Part shown: positions 37,581-45,842 of the stretch, piece by piece
Layout of the letters: each line of letters starts with the position of its first letter
How positions within the stretch are numbered: position 1 is the first letter of the stretch
Assembly (NCBI GenBank): GCA_903921455.1
Contig: CAIXPZ010000206.1
Location: forward strand, 31,225 to 95,224
Source: an uncultured Verrucomicrobia subdivision 3 bacterium
Lineage (GTDB): Bacteria; Verrucomicrobiota; Verrucomicrobiae; Limisphaerales; UBA11358
Direction of reading: 5' to 3'
Length of the DNA stretch: 64,000 nt
Program-made: the position numbers and the translations under genes
Notes under the pieces: model-generated
What the model was told of the DNA's origin: nothing
The model's input: the letters and a program-made list of their open reading frames with translations, nothing else
Database searches by the model: none

Positions 37581-38921
37581 ATGAACCGCCGAAAATTTCT
37601 CAAATCCACCACGCTTGCCGCTGCCGCCGCGCCGCTGGTGGTCACGCAGTTTAAATTATTTGGTGCGGACGCGCCGAGCAACAAACTCAACCTCGCGCTC
37701 ATCGGCACCTGGGGACGCGGCGAAGCGCACTTTGACTCGCTCGCCACGCAGAACGTCGTCGCCTTGTGCGATGTGAACGAGGATCATCTGGCGTTCGGCC
37801 TCAAACAGTTTCCCGGCGCGAAGACTTACGTGGATTGGCGAAAGCTGCTCGACGATCATCAGATGCTCGGCCTTGACGGCGTGGTCATCTGCTCGCTGGA
37901 TCACACGCACGCCTTTATTTCCAATTGGGCGCTGAATCGCAACCTGCATGTCTATTGCGAAAAACCGCTGGCGAACACGGTCGAAGAGGCGCGCCTCGTC
38001 CGCGCCAATTACTTGTCCAAAAAGACCAAGCTTGCCACACAGGTGGGCATGCAGCGGCACGCTTTCCAGAATTTCAACCGCATCCGCGAACTTATTCGCG
38101 ATGGGGCAATCGGCGAACTGTCTGCCGCCTACGCGTGGGGCAACCGCCAGTTGCGCAAGCCCGGCTACTTGCCCGCCGCGGGTTCGCCGCCGGCCACGCT
38201 GCACTATGATCTCTGGCTCGGGCCCGCACCGTTCCATCCCTACAACCCCGACTATTTTTCCGGCGCCTCCGGTGCGAATTGCCTGCAGTGGAACATGTAT
38301 TGGGATTTCGGCAACGGTCAGGTGGGCGACATGGGCAGTCACACGATGGATCTGGTGTGGAACGCGATCGACGCCAAGCTGCCCACCAGCGCCGAGGCCA
38401 AGGGTGATCCGTTCAATCCCGACGTCAGCCCGGTGACGCTGGAGACCCACTTTGAAAATCCGGCCAATGACTGGCGCGGGCCGTTGCGCGTAAGCTGGTA
38501 TCAGGGCGGCGCGATGCCGAACTCCCCCAAGGATTATGTAGACCTGAAAAAAATCGGCCACGGAGCGATGTTCAAGGGCACGAAAGGTTTTATCGTGGCG
38601 GATTTCACATCGCGCCTCATTCTGCCATTTGGCGATGAAGCGGATCTCACTTATTACCAGCCGCGACCGAAAAACGAAGTGTTACCGCCGCTCGGGCATT
38701 TCCAGAAGGAATGGTTCAACGCGTGCAAGGGCAATTTGAAAACGTCCTGTGACTTTGATTATTCCAGCCACATGATTGAGCAGATGTTGCTCGGTCTGGT
38801 CGCTTATCGCGCCGGCAAAAAGCTCGAATACGACGGCGTCGCCGGTCGCGTGACGAATGCACCGGAAGCCAATGCTTACTTGAGTCACTCATATCGCGAA
38901 GGCTGGACGCTGAACGGCTAA
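37581..38921 (+). CDS. Tat-exported Gfo/Idh/MocA-family oxidoreductase
   Basis: 446 residues. Twin-arginine signal MNRRKFLKSTTLAAAAAP. Rossmann start LNLALIGTWGRGEAH, the EKPLANTVEEA motif and C-terminal region typical of the larger planctomycete/verrucomicrobial Gfo/Idh/MocA group. The family oxidises or reduces sugars with NAD(P) bound tightly, which fits Tat export of a folded holoenzyme. It follows the isomerase by 26 bp. Confidence 0.9.
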   Translation: MNRRKFLKSTTLAAAAAPLVVTQFKLFGADAPSNKLNLALIGTWGRGEAHFDSLATQNVVALCDVNEDHLAFGLKQFPGAKTYVDWRKLLDDHQMLGLDGVVICSLDHTHAFISNWALNRNLHVYCEKPLANTVEEARLVRANYLSKKTKLATQVGMQRHAFQNFNRIRELIRDGAIGELSAAYAWGNRQLRKPGYLPAAGSPPATLHYDLWLGPAPFHPYNPDYFSGASGANCLQWNMYWDFGNGQVGDMGSHTMDLVWNAIDAKLPTSAEAKGDPFNPDVSPVTLETHFENPANDWRGPLRVSWYQGGAMPNSPKDYVDLKKIGHGAMFKGTKGFIVADFTSRLILPFGDEADLTYYQPRPKNEVLPPLGHFQKEWFNACKGNLKTSCDFDYSSHMIEQMLLGLVAYRAGKKLEYDGVAGRVTNAPEANAYLSHSYREGWTLNG

Positions 38922-38968
38922 ATATCAGATTCTGCTCCAAGCCGGGTCGGGCCGGGTTCGGGAATTGG

Positions 38969-39000
38969 AAATCCGTGCAAATCCGTGTCATCCGTGTCAA
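38969..39000. repeat. Short iterated repeat (ATCCGTG type)
   Basis: ATCCGTG recurs at 38971, 38981 and 38990 (spacings 10 and 9 bp), just before the CDP-alcohol transferase start at 39012. It is similar in style to repeats at 16389 and 11093. Confidence 0.75.
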
Positions 39001-39011
39001 ACTTTGGCCGG

Positions 39012-39596
39012 ATGACGACGGCGAATAAAATTACCATACTGCGGATTCTGCTGATTCCGTTTTTCGTGGTGGAGATTCTTTATTTTGTCGAGACCGGCAA
39101 CGAATTGCACCGGTTACTGGCGATTGTGTCCTTTGCGGTCGCATCGATTCTCGATGGGGTGGATGGCTATGTTGCGCGGCATTACCATCAGTGGAGCGAA
39201 CTGGGCACGGTGCTGGACCCGCTCGCGGATAAATTGCTGCTGGTCTCGGCCATTGTGGTTTTGAGCTTTGATCACTCGCCGCGGCTGCGACAGATCCCGC
39301 TTTGGCTCACGGGCATCATTATCGGGCGCGATTTGTTGCTGGCCATCGGCGCGGTGGTCGTGCGGTTGGTCGTTGGCAAAATCACCGTGCGTCCGCGGTT
39401 GACGGGGAAGCTGGCGACGGTTTTTCAAATGTTCGCCGTGAGTTGGATTTTACTCCGCTGGGATTTCGACCGGGGCTTGCTGGAACTCTGGATTCTTGGG
39501 GCGGGCATCTTCACGGCTGCTTCCGGTTTGTTTTACGTTTGGGATGGAATGCGACAGTTAGGGGCGCATCCGTCCAGTTTGGCGGCAAAAAAGTGA
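39012..39596 (+). CDS. CDP-alcohol phosphatidyltransferase (PgsA-like)
   Basis: 194 residues from ATG 39012 (an upstream GTG lies in the repeat and is unlikely). The CDP-alcohol motif DG-x2-AR-x8-G-x3-D-x3-D is complete in DGYVARHYHQWSELG and TVLDPLADK. About six hydrophobic helices. It probably makes phosphatidylglycerol phosphate from CDP-diacylglycerol and glycerol-3-phosphate; cardiolipin-type or other head groups cannot be excluded. The peroxiredoxin gene follows. Confidence 0.88.
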   Translation: MTTANKITILRILLIPFFVVEILYFVETGNELHRLLAIVSFAVASILDGVDGYVARHYHQWSELGTVLDPLADKLLLVSAIVVLSFDHSPRLRQIPLWLTGIIIGRDLLLAIGAVVVRLVVGKITVRPRLTGKLATVFQMFAVSWILLRWDFDRGLLELWILGAGIFTAASGLFYVWDGMRQLGAHPSSLAAKK

Positions 39597-39644
39597 AACT
39601 CGCAGTTGCAATTTTTCCAGGCTGGTGTTCATTCAAGGACTTTT

Positions 39645-40118
39645 ATGGCCAAAGCAATTGAACTTAAATTAAAGGAAGGCGACGTTGCTCCGAAATTCAC
39701 CGTGGCGACCAGCGGCGGTGGCAAGATTTCCCTCGCCGATTACAAGGGGCAGAATGTGATTCTGTATTTTTATCCGAAAGACGATACGCCGGGGTGCGCG
39801 AAGGAAGCCTGCGCGTTCCGCGACGAGTTTGCGCAGTTCAAGAAAAAGGGTGCGGTCGTGTTTGGCGTCAGCCCGGATTCGGTGAAGTCTCATGACAAGT
39901 TCGTGGAGAAGTTTAGGCTGCCGTTCACGCTGCTGGCGGACGAGGATAAGAAAATCGTCGAAGCTTACGGCGTATGGGGCGAGAAAACATTCATGGGCCG
40001 GAAATATCTCGGCGTCTATCGCGTGACCTTTCTCATCGGGCCGGACGGCCGGATCAAAAAGATCTGGCCGCAGGTGAAGCCGGAGGAGCACGCGGCTGAA
40101 GTCCTGGCGGCATTATGA
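39645..40118 (+). CDS. bcp: Thioredoxin-dependent thiol peroxidase (Bcp/PrxQ type)
   Basis: 157 residues from ATG 39645. The peroxidatic Cys51 in DDTPGCAKEAC has the resolving Cys56 five residues on, the alpha-type 2-Cys PrxQ arrangement. It reduces hydrogen and alkyl peroxides with thioredoxin. It ends 103 bp before a second peroxiredoxin gene, so the two may share oxidative-stress control. Confidence 0.95.
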   Translation: MAKAIELKLKEGDVAPKFTVATSGGGKISLADYKGQNVILYFYPKDDTPGCAKEACAFRDEFAQFKKKGAVVFGVSPDSVKSHDKFVEKFRLPFTLLADEDKKIVEAYGVWGEKTFMGRKYLGVYRVTFLIGPDGRIKKIWPQVKPEEHAAEVLAAL

Positions 40119-40124
40119 TTTGAT

Positions 40125-40139
40125 TTAGATTAATTCTAA
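40125..40139. promoter_or_regulatory. PerR-like box
   Basis: TTAGATT-A-ATTCTAA, a 7-1-7 inverted repeat, agrees at 11 of 14 fixed positions with the PerR consensus TTATAATNATTATAA and is embedded in a wider 7-5-7 palindrome (40123-40141). It lies 5 bp upstream of a TTGACA element. Recognition by a Fur/PerR-family regulator is inference. Confidence 0.5.
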
Positions 40140-40144
40140 ATTGA

Positions 40145-40174
40145 TTGACACCGGCAGATTGAATTTCCAGTATT
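40145..40174 (+). promoter_or_regulatory. Candidate promoter of the peroxiredoxin gene
   Basis: Perfect -35 TTGACA (40145-40150) with a weak -10 (CAGTAT at 40168-40173, 17-bp spacing). It is 5 bp downstream of the PerR-like box. Confidence 0.5.
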
Positions 40175-40220
40175 TACCGCAGTTCGTATTAACAACTAAA
40201 CCAAGCAACCAAACACAATT

Positions 40221-40697
40221 ATGGCAATTCCTGTCGGCTCAAAGGCCCCTGATTTCACGCTCAAATCCAAGTCCCCGGTGGACGTGGAAGTTAAGCTGAG
40301 CAATAACCTCGGCAAGAAAAACACCGTGCTATTGTTCTTCCCGCTTGCCTTCACCGGCGTTTGCACGGCGGAAATGTGCAGCCTCACCGCCGGCCTCGAC
40401 GTTTACGCCGGCCTCGGCGCGGATGTCATTGCCGTCAGCGTGGATAGCCCGTTTGCGCAGGCCGCGTGGGCCGCGAAGGAAAAAATCGGCATCACCCTCG
40501 CCAGCGATTTGAACAAGACGGTTACTAAGGCCTACGACGTGGTGTTTCCGATGCTCGCCGGCGTGGGCGACACGTCCGCGCGCGCGGCGTTCGTCATTGA
40601 TAAGGCTGGGATCATCCAATACAGCGAACAGACCCCGACGCCGAAAGACCTGCCGAACTTCGAAGCTGTCAAGGCGACGTTGAAGAAGCTTAAGTAA
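40221..40697 (+). CDS. Peroxiredoxin, AhpE-like
   Basis: 158 residues. The peroxidatic Cys48 is in PLAFTGVCTAEMC, with a second Cys53; NxxKTVTKAYDV and the C-terminal EAVKATL fit a small AhpC/TSA protein. It reduces peroxides with an unidentified thiol donor. A PerR-like box and TTGACA lie upstream and a terminator downstream, so it is its own transcription unit. Confidence 0.9.
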   Translation: MAIPVGSKAPDFTLKSKSPVDVEVKLSNNLGKKNTVLLFFPLAFTGVCTAEMCSLTAGLDVYAGLGADVIAVSVDSPFAQAAWAAKEKIGITLASDLNKTVTKAYDVVFPMLAGVGDTSARAAFVIDKAGIIQYSEQTPTPKDLPNFEAVKATLKKLK

Positions 40698-40717
40698 TTA
40701 ATTGGAATTGTCTTCAG

Positions 40718-40745
40718 GGGCGTGTCTCTACGGGCACGCCCTTTT
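40718..40745 (+). terminator. Intrinsic terminator after the peroxiredoxin gene
   Basis: Stem GGGCGTG (40718-40724) and CACGCCC (40735-40741) followed by TTTT (40742-40745). Confidence 0.88.
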
Positions 40746-40817
40746 GTTTCCAGTTTGTAACGCAGTTTTAACCTCTCTGTCGCTGGTGGATGGCCGGATC
40801 CGTATTAAATTACGGGT

Positions 40818-41198
40818 GTGTTACCGCGCATTCTTATTGTGGATGATGAGGGGGATTTCGTTGAACTGGTGAAATTCCGTCTGGCCAATTTGGGCTGCGA
40901 GTTTCTCGTGGCGGGCGACGGCGTCCACGCCTTGAGCCAGGCGCGCGAGTTCAAACCGGACTTGATCCTGCTGGACATACTGCTGCCCGATCTCGACGGG
41001 CTTTCCGTCTGTGAAATCTTGCGCCGCCAGCCTGGCACCAAAAAAATCCCCATCGTTTTCATGAGCGCGCTTACCAGCGCCGTGACTAAACGCACGGCGA
41101 GCCTGCACGCCGAGGATTTTTTCACCAAGCCGCTCGACCTCTGCCGGCTCGAGAAACGCGTCGCCGAACTGCTTCACACCAGAATTGCCGCGAACTAA
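40818..41198 (+). CDS. Single-domain response regulator (CheY-like receiver)
   Basis: 126 residues from GTG 40818. Receiver domain only: acidic pair D9/D10, phosphoacceptor D53 in LILLDILLP, Thr/Ser in FMSALTS and Lys in FFTKPLD. There is no output domain and no histidine kinase nearby, so it is a stand-alone receiver. It is separated by 86 bp from acnA. Confidence 0.88.
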   Translation: MLPRILIVDDEGDFVELVKFRLANLGCEFLVAGDGVHALSQAREFKPDLILLDILLPDLDGLSVCEILRRQPGTKKIPIVFMSALTSAVTKRTASLHAEDFFTKPLDLCRLEKRVAELLHTRIAAN

Positions 41199-41284
41199 CG
41201 CCCGCAAATTACTCTGCGCTTCGCTTGACAGCGCGGCGCACAATCTTCATTTTCTTGTGATTATTTTTTAATTATAGGAATTAA

Positions 41285-43993
41285 ATGAGCACATCCCACA
41301 ACTTGTTCGGCACGTTGCAGAATTTTGAACTCGGCAGCGGCAAAACTGGAAAATTTTATTCACTGCCTGCGCTGGAGAAAGCCGGCGTCGGCCCCATCTC
41401 CAAACTGCCCGTTTCCATCCGCCTCGTGCTGGAATCGGTGCTGCGCAATTGCGACGGCAAGAAAGTCCACGAAGCGAACGTCAAGGAACTCGCGAACTGG
41501 CAGGCGACCGAAACGCGCACGGCGGAAATTCCGTTCGTGGTCGCGCGCATCGTGCTGCAGGATTTTACCGGCGTGCCGCTGCTCGTGGACTTGGCGGCGA
41601 TGCGCGCCGCCGTCGCGAAGCTGAACAAGAACCCCAAGATCATCGAGCCGCTCGTGCCCGTCGATCTCGTCGTGGATCACTCGGTGCAGGTTGATTTTGC
41701 TGGTGGCGCCGATTCGATGGCGAAGAATTTGGATTTGGAATTCACCCGCAACCGTGAGCGCTACCAGTTTCTGAAGTGGGGCATGCAGGCGTTTGATACC
41801 TTCAAGGTCGTGCCGCCGGGCATCGGCATCGTGCATCAGGTCAACTTGGAATATCTCGCCAAGGGCGTTTTGAGCGCGGGCGGTGTTTATTATCCCGACA
41901 CGCTCGTCGGCACGGATTCGCATACGACGATGATCAACGGTCTCGGCATCGTCGGCTGGGGCGTCGGCGGCATCGAAGCGGAAGCCGGCATGCTTGGTCA
42001 GCCGGTTTATTTCCTCACGCCGGACGTCGTGGGCGTTCACCTCACCGGCTCGATTCGTGAAGGCGTCACCGCCACGGACGTCGCGCTCACCGTCACGCAG
42101 ATTCTTCGCAAGGCAAAAGTTGTCGGCAAGTTCGTCGAGTTTTTCGGCCCCGGTGCGGCGGCCTTGCCGCTGGTGGATCGTGCCACCATCGCCAACATGG
42201 CGCCCGAATACGGCGCGACGATGGGCTTCTTCCCGATTGACGCCGAGTGCTCCAATTATCTCCGCGCCACCGGCCGCTCGGATGAAGCCGTCAAGACCTA
42301 CGAAAATTATTACCAGGCGCAAGGTCTCTGGGGGATTCCGAAGAAGGGTGAAGTTGTCTATTCGCAGGAAATCGAACTTGATCTCGGCACGGTGTTGCCC
42401 AGCGTCGCCGGCCCGAAACGTCCGCAGGACCGCATCGAATTGCCGAAGCTGAAAAACGAATTCACCACGGCGTTTTCCAAGCCCGTCGCCGAAAATGGTT
42501 TTGGCATGAAGGCCGATGACCTTGGCAAGACCAAGGCTGACGTGGCGCTCGCCGGCGGCAAATCCACCATCGGCCACGGATCGGTTTTGATCGCCGCCAT
42601 TACGAGTTGCACGAATACTAGCAACCCGAGCGTGATGCTCGCCGCTGGTTTGCTCGCTAAGAAAGCGGTTGAAAAAGGTCTCACCGTCAACGCTACCGTC
42701 AAGGCGTCGCTCGCGCCCGGCTCACGCGTGGTGACGGATTACTTGGACAAGACCGGTCTTCAGCCGTATCTCGACCAGCTCGGCTTCAATCTGGTCGGCT
42801 ACGGCTGCACGACGTGCATCGGCAATTCGGGTCCTTTGAATCCGGCCATTGAGGAAGCCGTTGTGAAAAACAATTTGGTTGCCGCCGCCGTGCTCTCCGG
42901 CAACCGCAATTTCGAGGCGCGCGTTCACCAGAACATCAAGGCGAACTTTCTCATGTCGCCGCCGCTCGTCGTCGCCTTCGCGCTCGCGGGCCGCGTCGAT
43001 ATTGACCTCGCCAACGACGCGCTCGGCACCGGCAAGGATGGCAAGCCCGTTCACCTGCGCGACATCTGGCCGAGCTTGAAAGAAGTGCGCGATCTCATGC
43101 AGGCCGCGTTGCAGCCGGATGTGTTCCGCAAGCTTTATCAGGATTTCGCCGCGCAAAATCCGAAGTGGAACGAAATCTCCTCCAGCACCGGTAACGTGTA
43201 TGAATGGGACCGCAAGTCCACTTACATTCAGGAACCGCCGTTCTTTGAAAATTTCTCGATGACGCCCGGCAGCATCAAGCCGATCACTGGCGCCCGCGCG
43301 CTCGGTATTTTTGGCGACAGCGTGACGACCGATCACATCTCGCCCGCCGGCTCGTTCAAGAAGACGACGCCCGCCGGCAAATATCTCGTCGAAAACGGCG
43401 TCGCGGTGGAAGACTTCAACAGTTACGGCTCGCGTCGCGGCAACGACCGCGTGATGACGCGTGGCACGTTCGCCAACGTCCGCATCAAGAACCTCATGGT
43501 GCCCGGCGTGGAAGGCGGTGTGACCAGGTTGCAGCCGTCCGGCGAACAGGTCAGCATTTACGACGCCTCGATGAAGTATCAGGCGGAGAAAACGCCGCTG
43601 GTTATCATCGCCGGTCAGGAATACGGCACCGGCTCGTCACGCGACTGGGCCGCCAAAGGCACGAACCTTCTCGGCGTGAAAGCCGTCGTGGCGCAGAGCT
43701 TCGAGCGCATCCACCGCAGCAACCTCGTCGGCATGGGCGTGCTGCCGCTGCAGTTCAAGGAAGGCACCACCGCGCAGACCTTGAAGCTCGACGGCACCGA
43801 GACCTACGACATTGTCGGCCTCGACGCGAACATCAAGCCGCAGCAGGACCTCACACTGAAGATCACGCGCAAGGACGGATCCGTGGAAAATGTGAACGTC
43901 CGCTGCCGCATTGATACGCCCATCGAAATTGACTACTACCAGCACGGCGGCATCCTGCCGTATGTGTTGCGGCAGTTGGTGGCGAAAGCGTAA
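41285..43993 (+). CDS. acnA: Aconitate hydratase A
   Basis: 902 residues, the usual AcnA length. It isomerises citrate to isocitrate in the TCA cycle. The [4Fe-4S] cysteines are in [12 protein letters not shown] and [30 protein letters not shown] lies in the C-terminal domain. TTGACA (41225-41230) is upstream without a clear -10; AGGA (41276-41279) is the ribosome site. A terminator-like hairpin begins 17 bp after the stop, inside the next frame. Confidence 0.97.
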   Translation: MSTSHNLFGTLQNFELGSGKTGKFYSLPALEKAGVGPISKLPVSIRLVLESVLRNCDGKKVHEANVKELANWQATETRTAEIPFVVARIVLQDFTGVPLLVDLAAMRAAVAKLNKNPKIIEPLVPVDLVVDHSVQVDFAGGADSMAKNLDLEFTRNRERYQFLKWGMQAFDTFKVVPPGIGIVHQVNLEYLAKGVLSAGGVYYPDTLVGTDSHTTMINGLGIVGWGVGGIEAEAGMLGQPVYFLTPDVVGVHLTGSIREGVTATDVALTVTQILRKAKVVGKFVEFFGPGAAALPLVDRATIANMAPEYGATMGFFPIDAECSNYLRATGRSDEAVKTYENYYQAQGLWGIPKKGEVVYSQEIELDLGTVLPSVAGPKRPQDRIELPKLKNEFTTAFSKPVAENGFGMKADDLGKTKADVALAGGKSTIGHGSVLIAAITSCTNTSNPSVMLAAGLLAKKAVEKGLTVNATVKASLAPGSRVVTDYLDKTGLQPYLDQLGFNLVGYGCTTCIGNSGPLNPAIEEAVVKNNLVAAAVLSGNRNFEARVHQNIKANFLMSPPLVVAFALAGRVDIDLANDALGTGKDGKPVHLRDIWPSLKEVRDLMQAALQPDVFRKLYQDFAAQNPKWNEISSSTGNVYEWDRKSTYIQEPPFFENFSMTPGSIKPITGARALGIFGDSVTTDHISPAGSFKKTTPAGKYLVENGVAVEDFNSYGSRRGNDRVMTRGTFANVRIKNLMVPGVEGGVTRLQPSGEQVSIYDASMKYQAEKTPLVIIAGQEYGTGSSRDWAAKGTNLLGVKAVVAQSFERIHRSNLVGMGVLPLQFKEGTTAQTLKLDGTETYDIVGLDANIKPQQDLTLKITRKDGSVENVNVRCRIDTPIEIDYYQHGGILPYVLRQLVAKA

Positions 43994-44003
43994 AAATCAG
44001 TTT

Positions 44004-44633
44004 ATGTCGAACCGCTTTCCACATTTAATTTTGAATGATGGAAAGCGGTTTTATTTTGGGCAGGATCTCGCCGAGGCTGAAGTTGTTTTTGGCCTGTCCG
44101 CCAAACCGCATCCGCCTCAAATAGCTCGTGTTGCTCCACTTCAAAGAAAGATTGAGACGTCCGAACTGGTTTTGACTTTTGATGCAGGCAAGTTGATGCG
44201 GATGGAATTTTTGCGGGGTTTCGATTTCCAGATTCCGCTCACACCTTATTTCGATCCTTGGAAAAATTTGGATTTGTATGATTTTCCCATACCAGCCGAA
44301 GAAATGACGCACGAGGACGCGATGAAAAAATTAGCACTTTGGGAGAATCGCGCACAGCAATCCGGCGCAAAAAAAATTGAAGCTGGCAACGATTTGGCTA
44401 TCAATGAATTTTCCACATGTTCCGAAGCGGTTGAGTATTGGAACATGATCGGCATCAACATCGGGCAGTCGCGGCGGGCGGGTGGTGGCGGACTGTGGAT
44501 GGACGGATGGATTATCGAGTTCACCTCGGCTACTGATCTGCAATTACATAAAATTCCTGTCGGAATTTTCCGAAGTGTTTCCGCTTTTTGCGACGAATTC
44601 AACACCGCCGCTCGTAAACGAAGCGCCAGTTGA
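44004..44633 (+). CDS. Hypothetical protein, AT-richer than its neighbours
   Basis: 209 residues from ATG 44004. I do not recognise the family. It has no signal peptide, is rich in aromatic residues (GKRFYFG, WKNLDLYDFPIP) and contains GGLWMDGWIIEFTSATDLQL near the C-terminus. The base composition is less GC-rich than flanking genes. The first codons coincide with a strong terminator hairpin of acnA (44010-44050), so either the start is wrong or the hairpin regulates this gene. A decayed rsmB-type copy begins 40 bp after it. Confidence 0.6.
   Translation: MSNRFPHLILNDGKRFYFGQDLAEAEVVFGLSAKPHPPQIARVAPLQRKIETSELVLTFDAGKLMRMEFLRGFDFQIPLTPYFDPWKNLDLYDFPIPAEEMTHEDAMKKLALWENRAQQSGAKKIEAGNDLAINEFSTCSEAVEYWNMIGINIGQSRRAGGGGLWMDGWIIEFTSATDLQLHKIPVGIFRSVSAFCDEFNTAARKRSAS
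44010..44057 (+). terminator. Terminator-like hairpin of acnA within the next coding frame
   Basis: 12-bp perfect stem: AACCGCTTTCCA (44010-44021) against TGGAAAGCGGTT (44039-44050), 17-nt loop, then TTATTTT. It begins 17 bp after the acnA stop. Confidence 0.85.
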
Positions 44634-44672
44634 ATCGCGAGGTTAGGAGAAGTAAGCCTTCGCCACGGCTAT

Positions 44673-44740
44673 GTTGTGTTGTCCCCGTCCAATCACGTAT
44701 CTGCGGGAAATAATTCATGACGTTCAAGCCATCGCGGCGG
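44673..44740 (+). pseudogene. Truncated copy 1 of the promoter and 5' end of the RsmB-like gene
   Basis: 68 bp nearly identical to 45629-45696 and closely similar to 47888-47956. It contains the sequence corresponding to the first codons (LREMIHDVQAIAA), but the start ATG is lost by a 1-bp deletion and the homology stops at GGCGG. No protein is expected. Confidence 0.85.
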
Positions 44741-44763
44741 GGCGGGCCTGACAACCGGTTTGC

Positions 44764-44793
44764 TTTACACGGACGGGGGATGATGGGTATAAA
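44764..44793 (+). promoter_or_regulatory. Strong promoter, probably giving a leaderless mRNA
   Basis: TTTACA (44764-44769), 18-bp spacer, TATAAA (44788-44793). The start codon of the next gene is at 44802, about where transcription would begin, so the mRNA may lack a leader. Confidence 0.55.
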
Positions 44794-44801
44794 TTTGACT
44801 C

Positions 44802-45545
44802 ATGCGTTCCCCACTCATTATCTTGTTGCTCGGTATCACGCCATTTTTGCTCCGCGCACAAACTCCCGTTGCCCCGGACTGGTCGTTGCCTGGATCCGCT
44901 ACGCACAAGCAGGTGCCGCCGCCAAAAGATTTTCATCGGCCCACGGTCAATTTCACCACGCCACTCGGCATTTTCGAGGGCCAGTCGGATATCGGTGGGC
45001 CGCTGCTGCCGGGAAGTGCCAGTTACGCCGCTGCTACCGGGCAATACACGCTTAACTCCGTCAGCTACAATATCTGGTATAACCGCGACGAGTTCCGTTA
45101 CGCCTGGAAGAAGATGAACGGCGACGTCTCGCTCGCGGCGGACGTCTCTTTCCCGAATCCGCAGGGCTACGACGATCGCAAGGCCGTCCTGGTTATCCGG
45201 CAGGATCTTGATGACGATTCCAAGGAGGTGATGACAGCGTTGCATGGTGCTGGGTTGATTCATCTGGCGTTTCGGCCGGAGAAAAATGTGAATCTCAAGG
45301 AGGCGTGCCGGATCAAGGCTGGAACGGCCCCCATCCGTATCGGCATTGAAAAACACGGCGCAACGTTCACGCTGTTTGTCAGCTTTAAAGGCGAACCCAT
45401 GCACGCGGTCGGCACGTCGACAGAACTGCACTTCGACGGGCCATTTTACGTAGGCATCGGTTTCTGCTCGCATCAGCCGGTCACGTCCGACGCGACCGTG
45501 CTGAGCAATGTGGTGCTCGAGCCAGCGGCTGGAAAAATTCATTGA
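44802..45545 (+). CDS. Secreted protein with a DUF1349/concanavalin-like fold
   Basis: 247 residues with signal MRSPLIILLLGITPFLLRAQ. The mature part has SYNIWYNRDEFRYAWKKMNGDVSLAADV, QGYDDRKAVLVIRQDLDDDSKEVM, and a C-terminal DGPFYVGIGFCSHQP, the pattern of DUF1349-type beta-sandwich proteins linked to carbohydrate or TolB-like proteins. A longer minus-strand frame over the same bases lacks any such features. It lies between truncated copies 1 and 2 of the RsmB-like gene. Confidence 0.75.
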   Translation: MRSPLIILLLGITPFLLRAQTPVAPDWSLPGSATHKQVPPPKDFHRPTVNFTTPLGIFEGQSDIGGPLLPGSASYAAATGQYTLNSVSYNIWYNRDEFRYAWKKMNGDVSLAADVSFPNPQGYDDRKAVLVIRQDLDDDSKEVMTALHGAGLIHLAFRPEKNVNLKEACRIKAGTAPIRIGIEKHGATFTLFVSFKGEPMHAVGTSTELHFDGPFYVGIGFCSHQPVTSDATVLSNVVLEPAAGKIH

Positions 45546-45628
45546 CCACACGGGAGCGCTTTTCATTTTGGACAAATTTGAACGTCGTGGTTAACCCTGA
45601 CCCAGGCTGAGTCTGACACTCCATCCGC

Positions 45629-45750
45629 GTTGTGTTGTCCCCGTCCAATCACGTATCTGCGGGACATGATTCATGACGTTCAAGCCATCGCGGCGGAAAT
45701 GGTTCGAAAACCGGCAAAGATAAACCGGCGGCCGCGTCGTGGCGCGATGG
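45629..45750 (+). pseudogene. Truncated copy 2 of the promoter and 5' end of the RsmB-like gene
   Basis: About 120 bp similar to 47888-48011, including codons for MIHDVQAIAAE, with frameshifts and a lost start. It is closer to copy 1 than to the intact gene: shared changes include the 1-bp deletion before CTGCGGGA. The frame continues into the cytochrome frame, but the cytochrome start at 45843 is better. Confidence 0.85.
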
Positions 45751-45842
45751 GCGGGCCGCGGCTTCGCCAATACCGGTTGGGCATTTTTCAATTTAGGGAG
45801 AGTCCTGATTTCGGTCTGGGATATTCTGGCTTAAAGTCATTT

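Noticed and set aside
44724..45575. A minus-strand frame of 283 residues across the DUF1349-like gene
   Set aside because: No domain or signal; the plus-strand gene has a signal peptide and a strong promoter.
45630..45842. A possible N-terminal extension of the cytochrome from the truncated rsmB-like copy
   Set aside because: The extension contains LRDMIHDVQAIAAE, which belongs to the decayed copy. ATG 45843 puts the signal segment in a sensible place.
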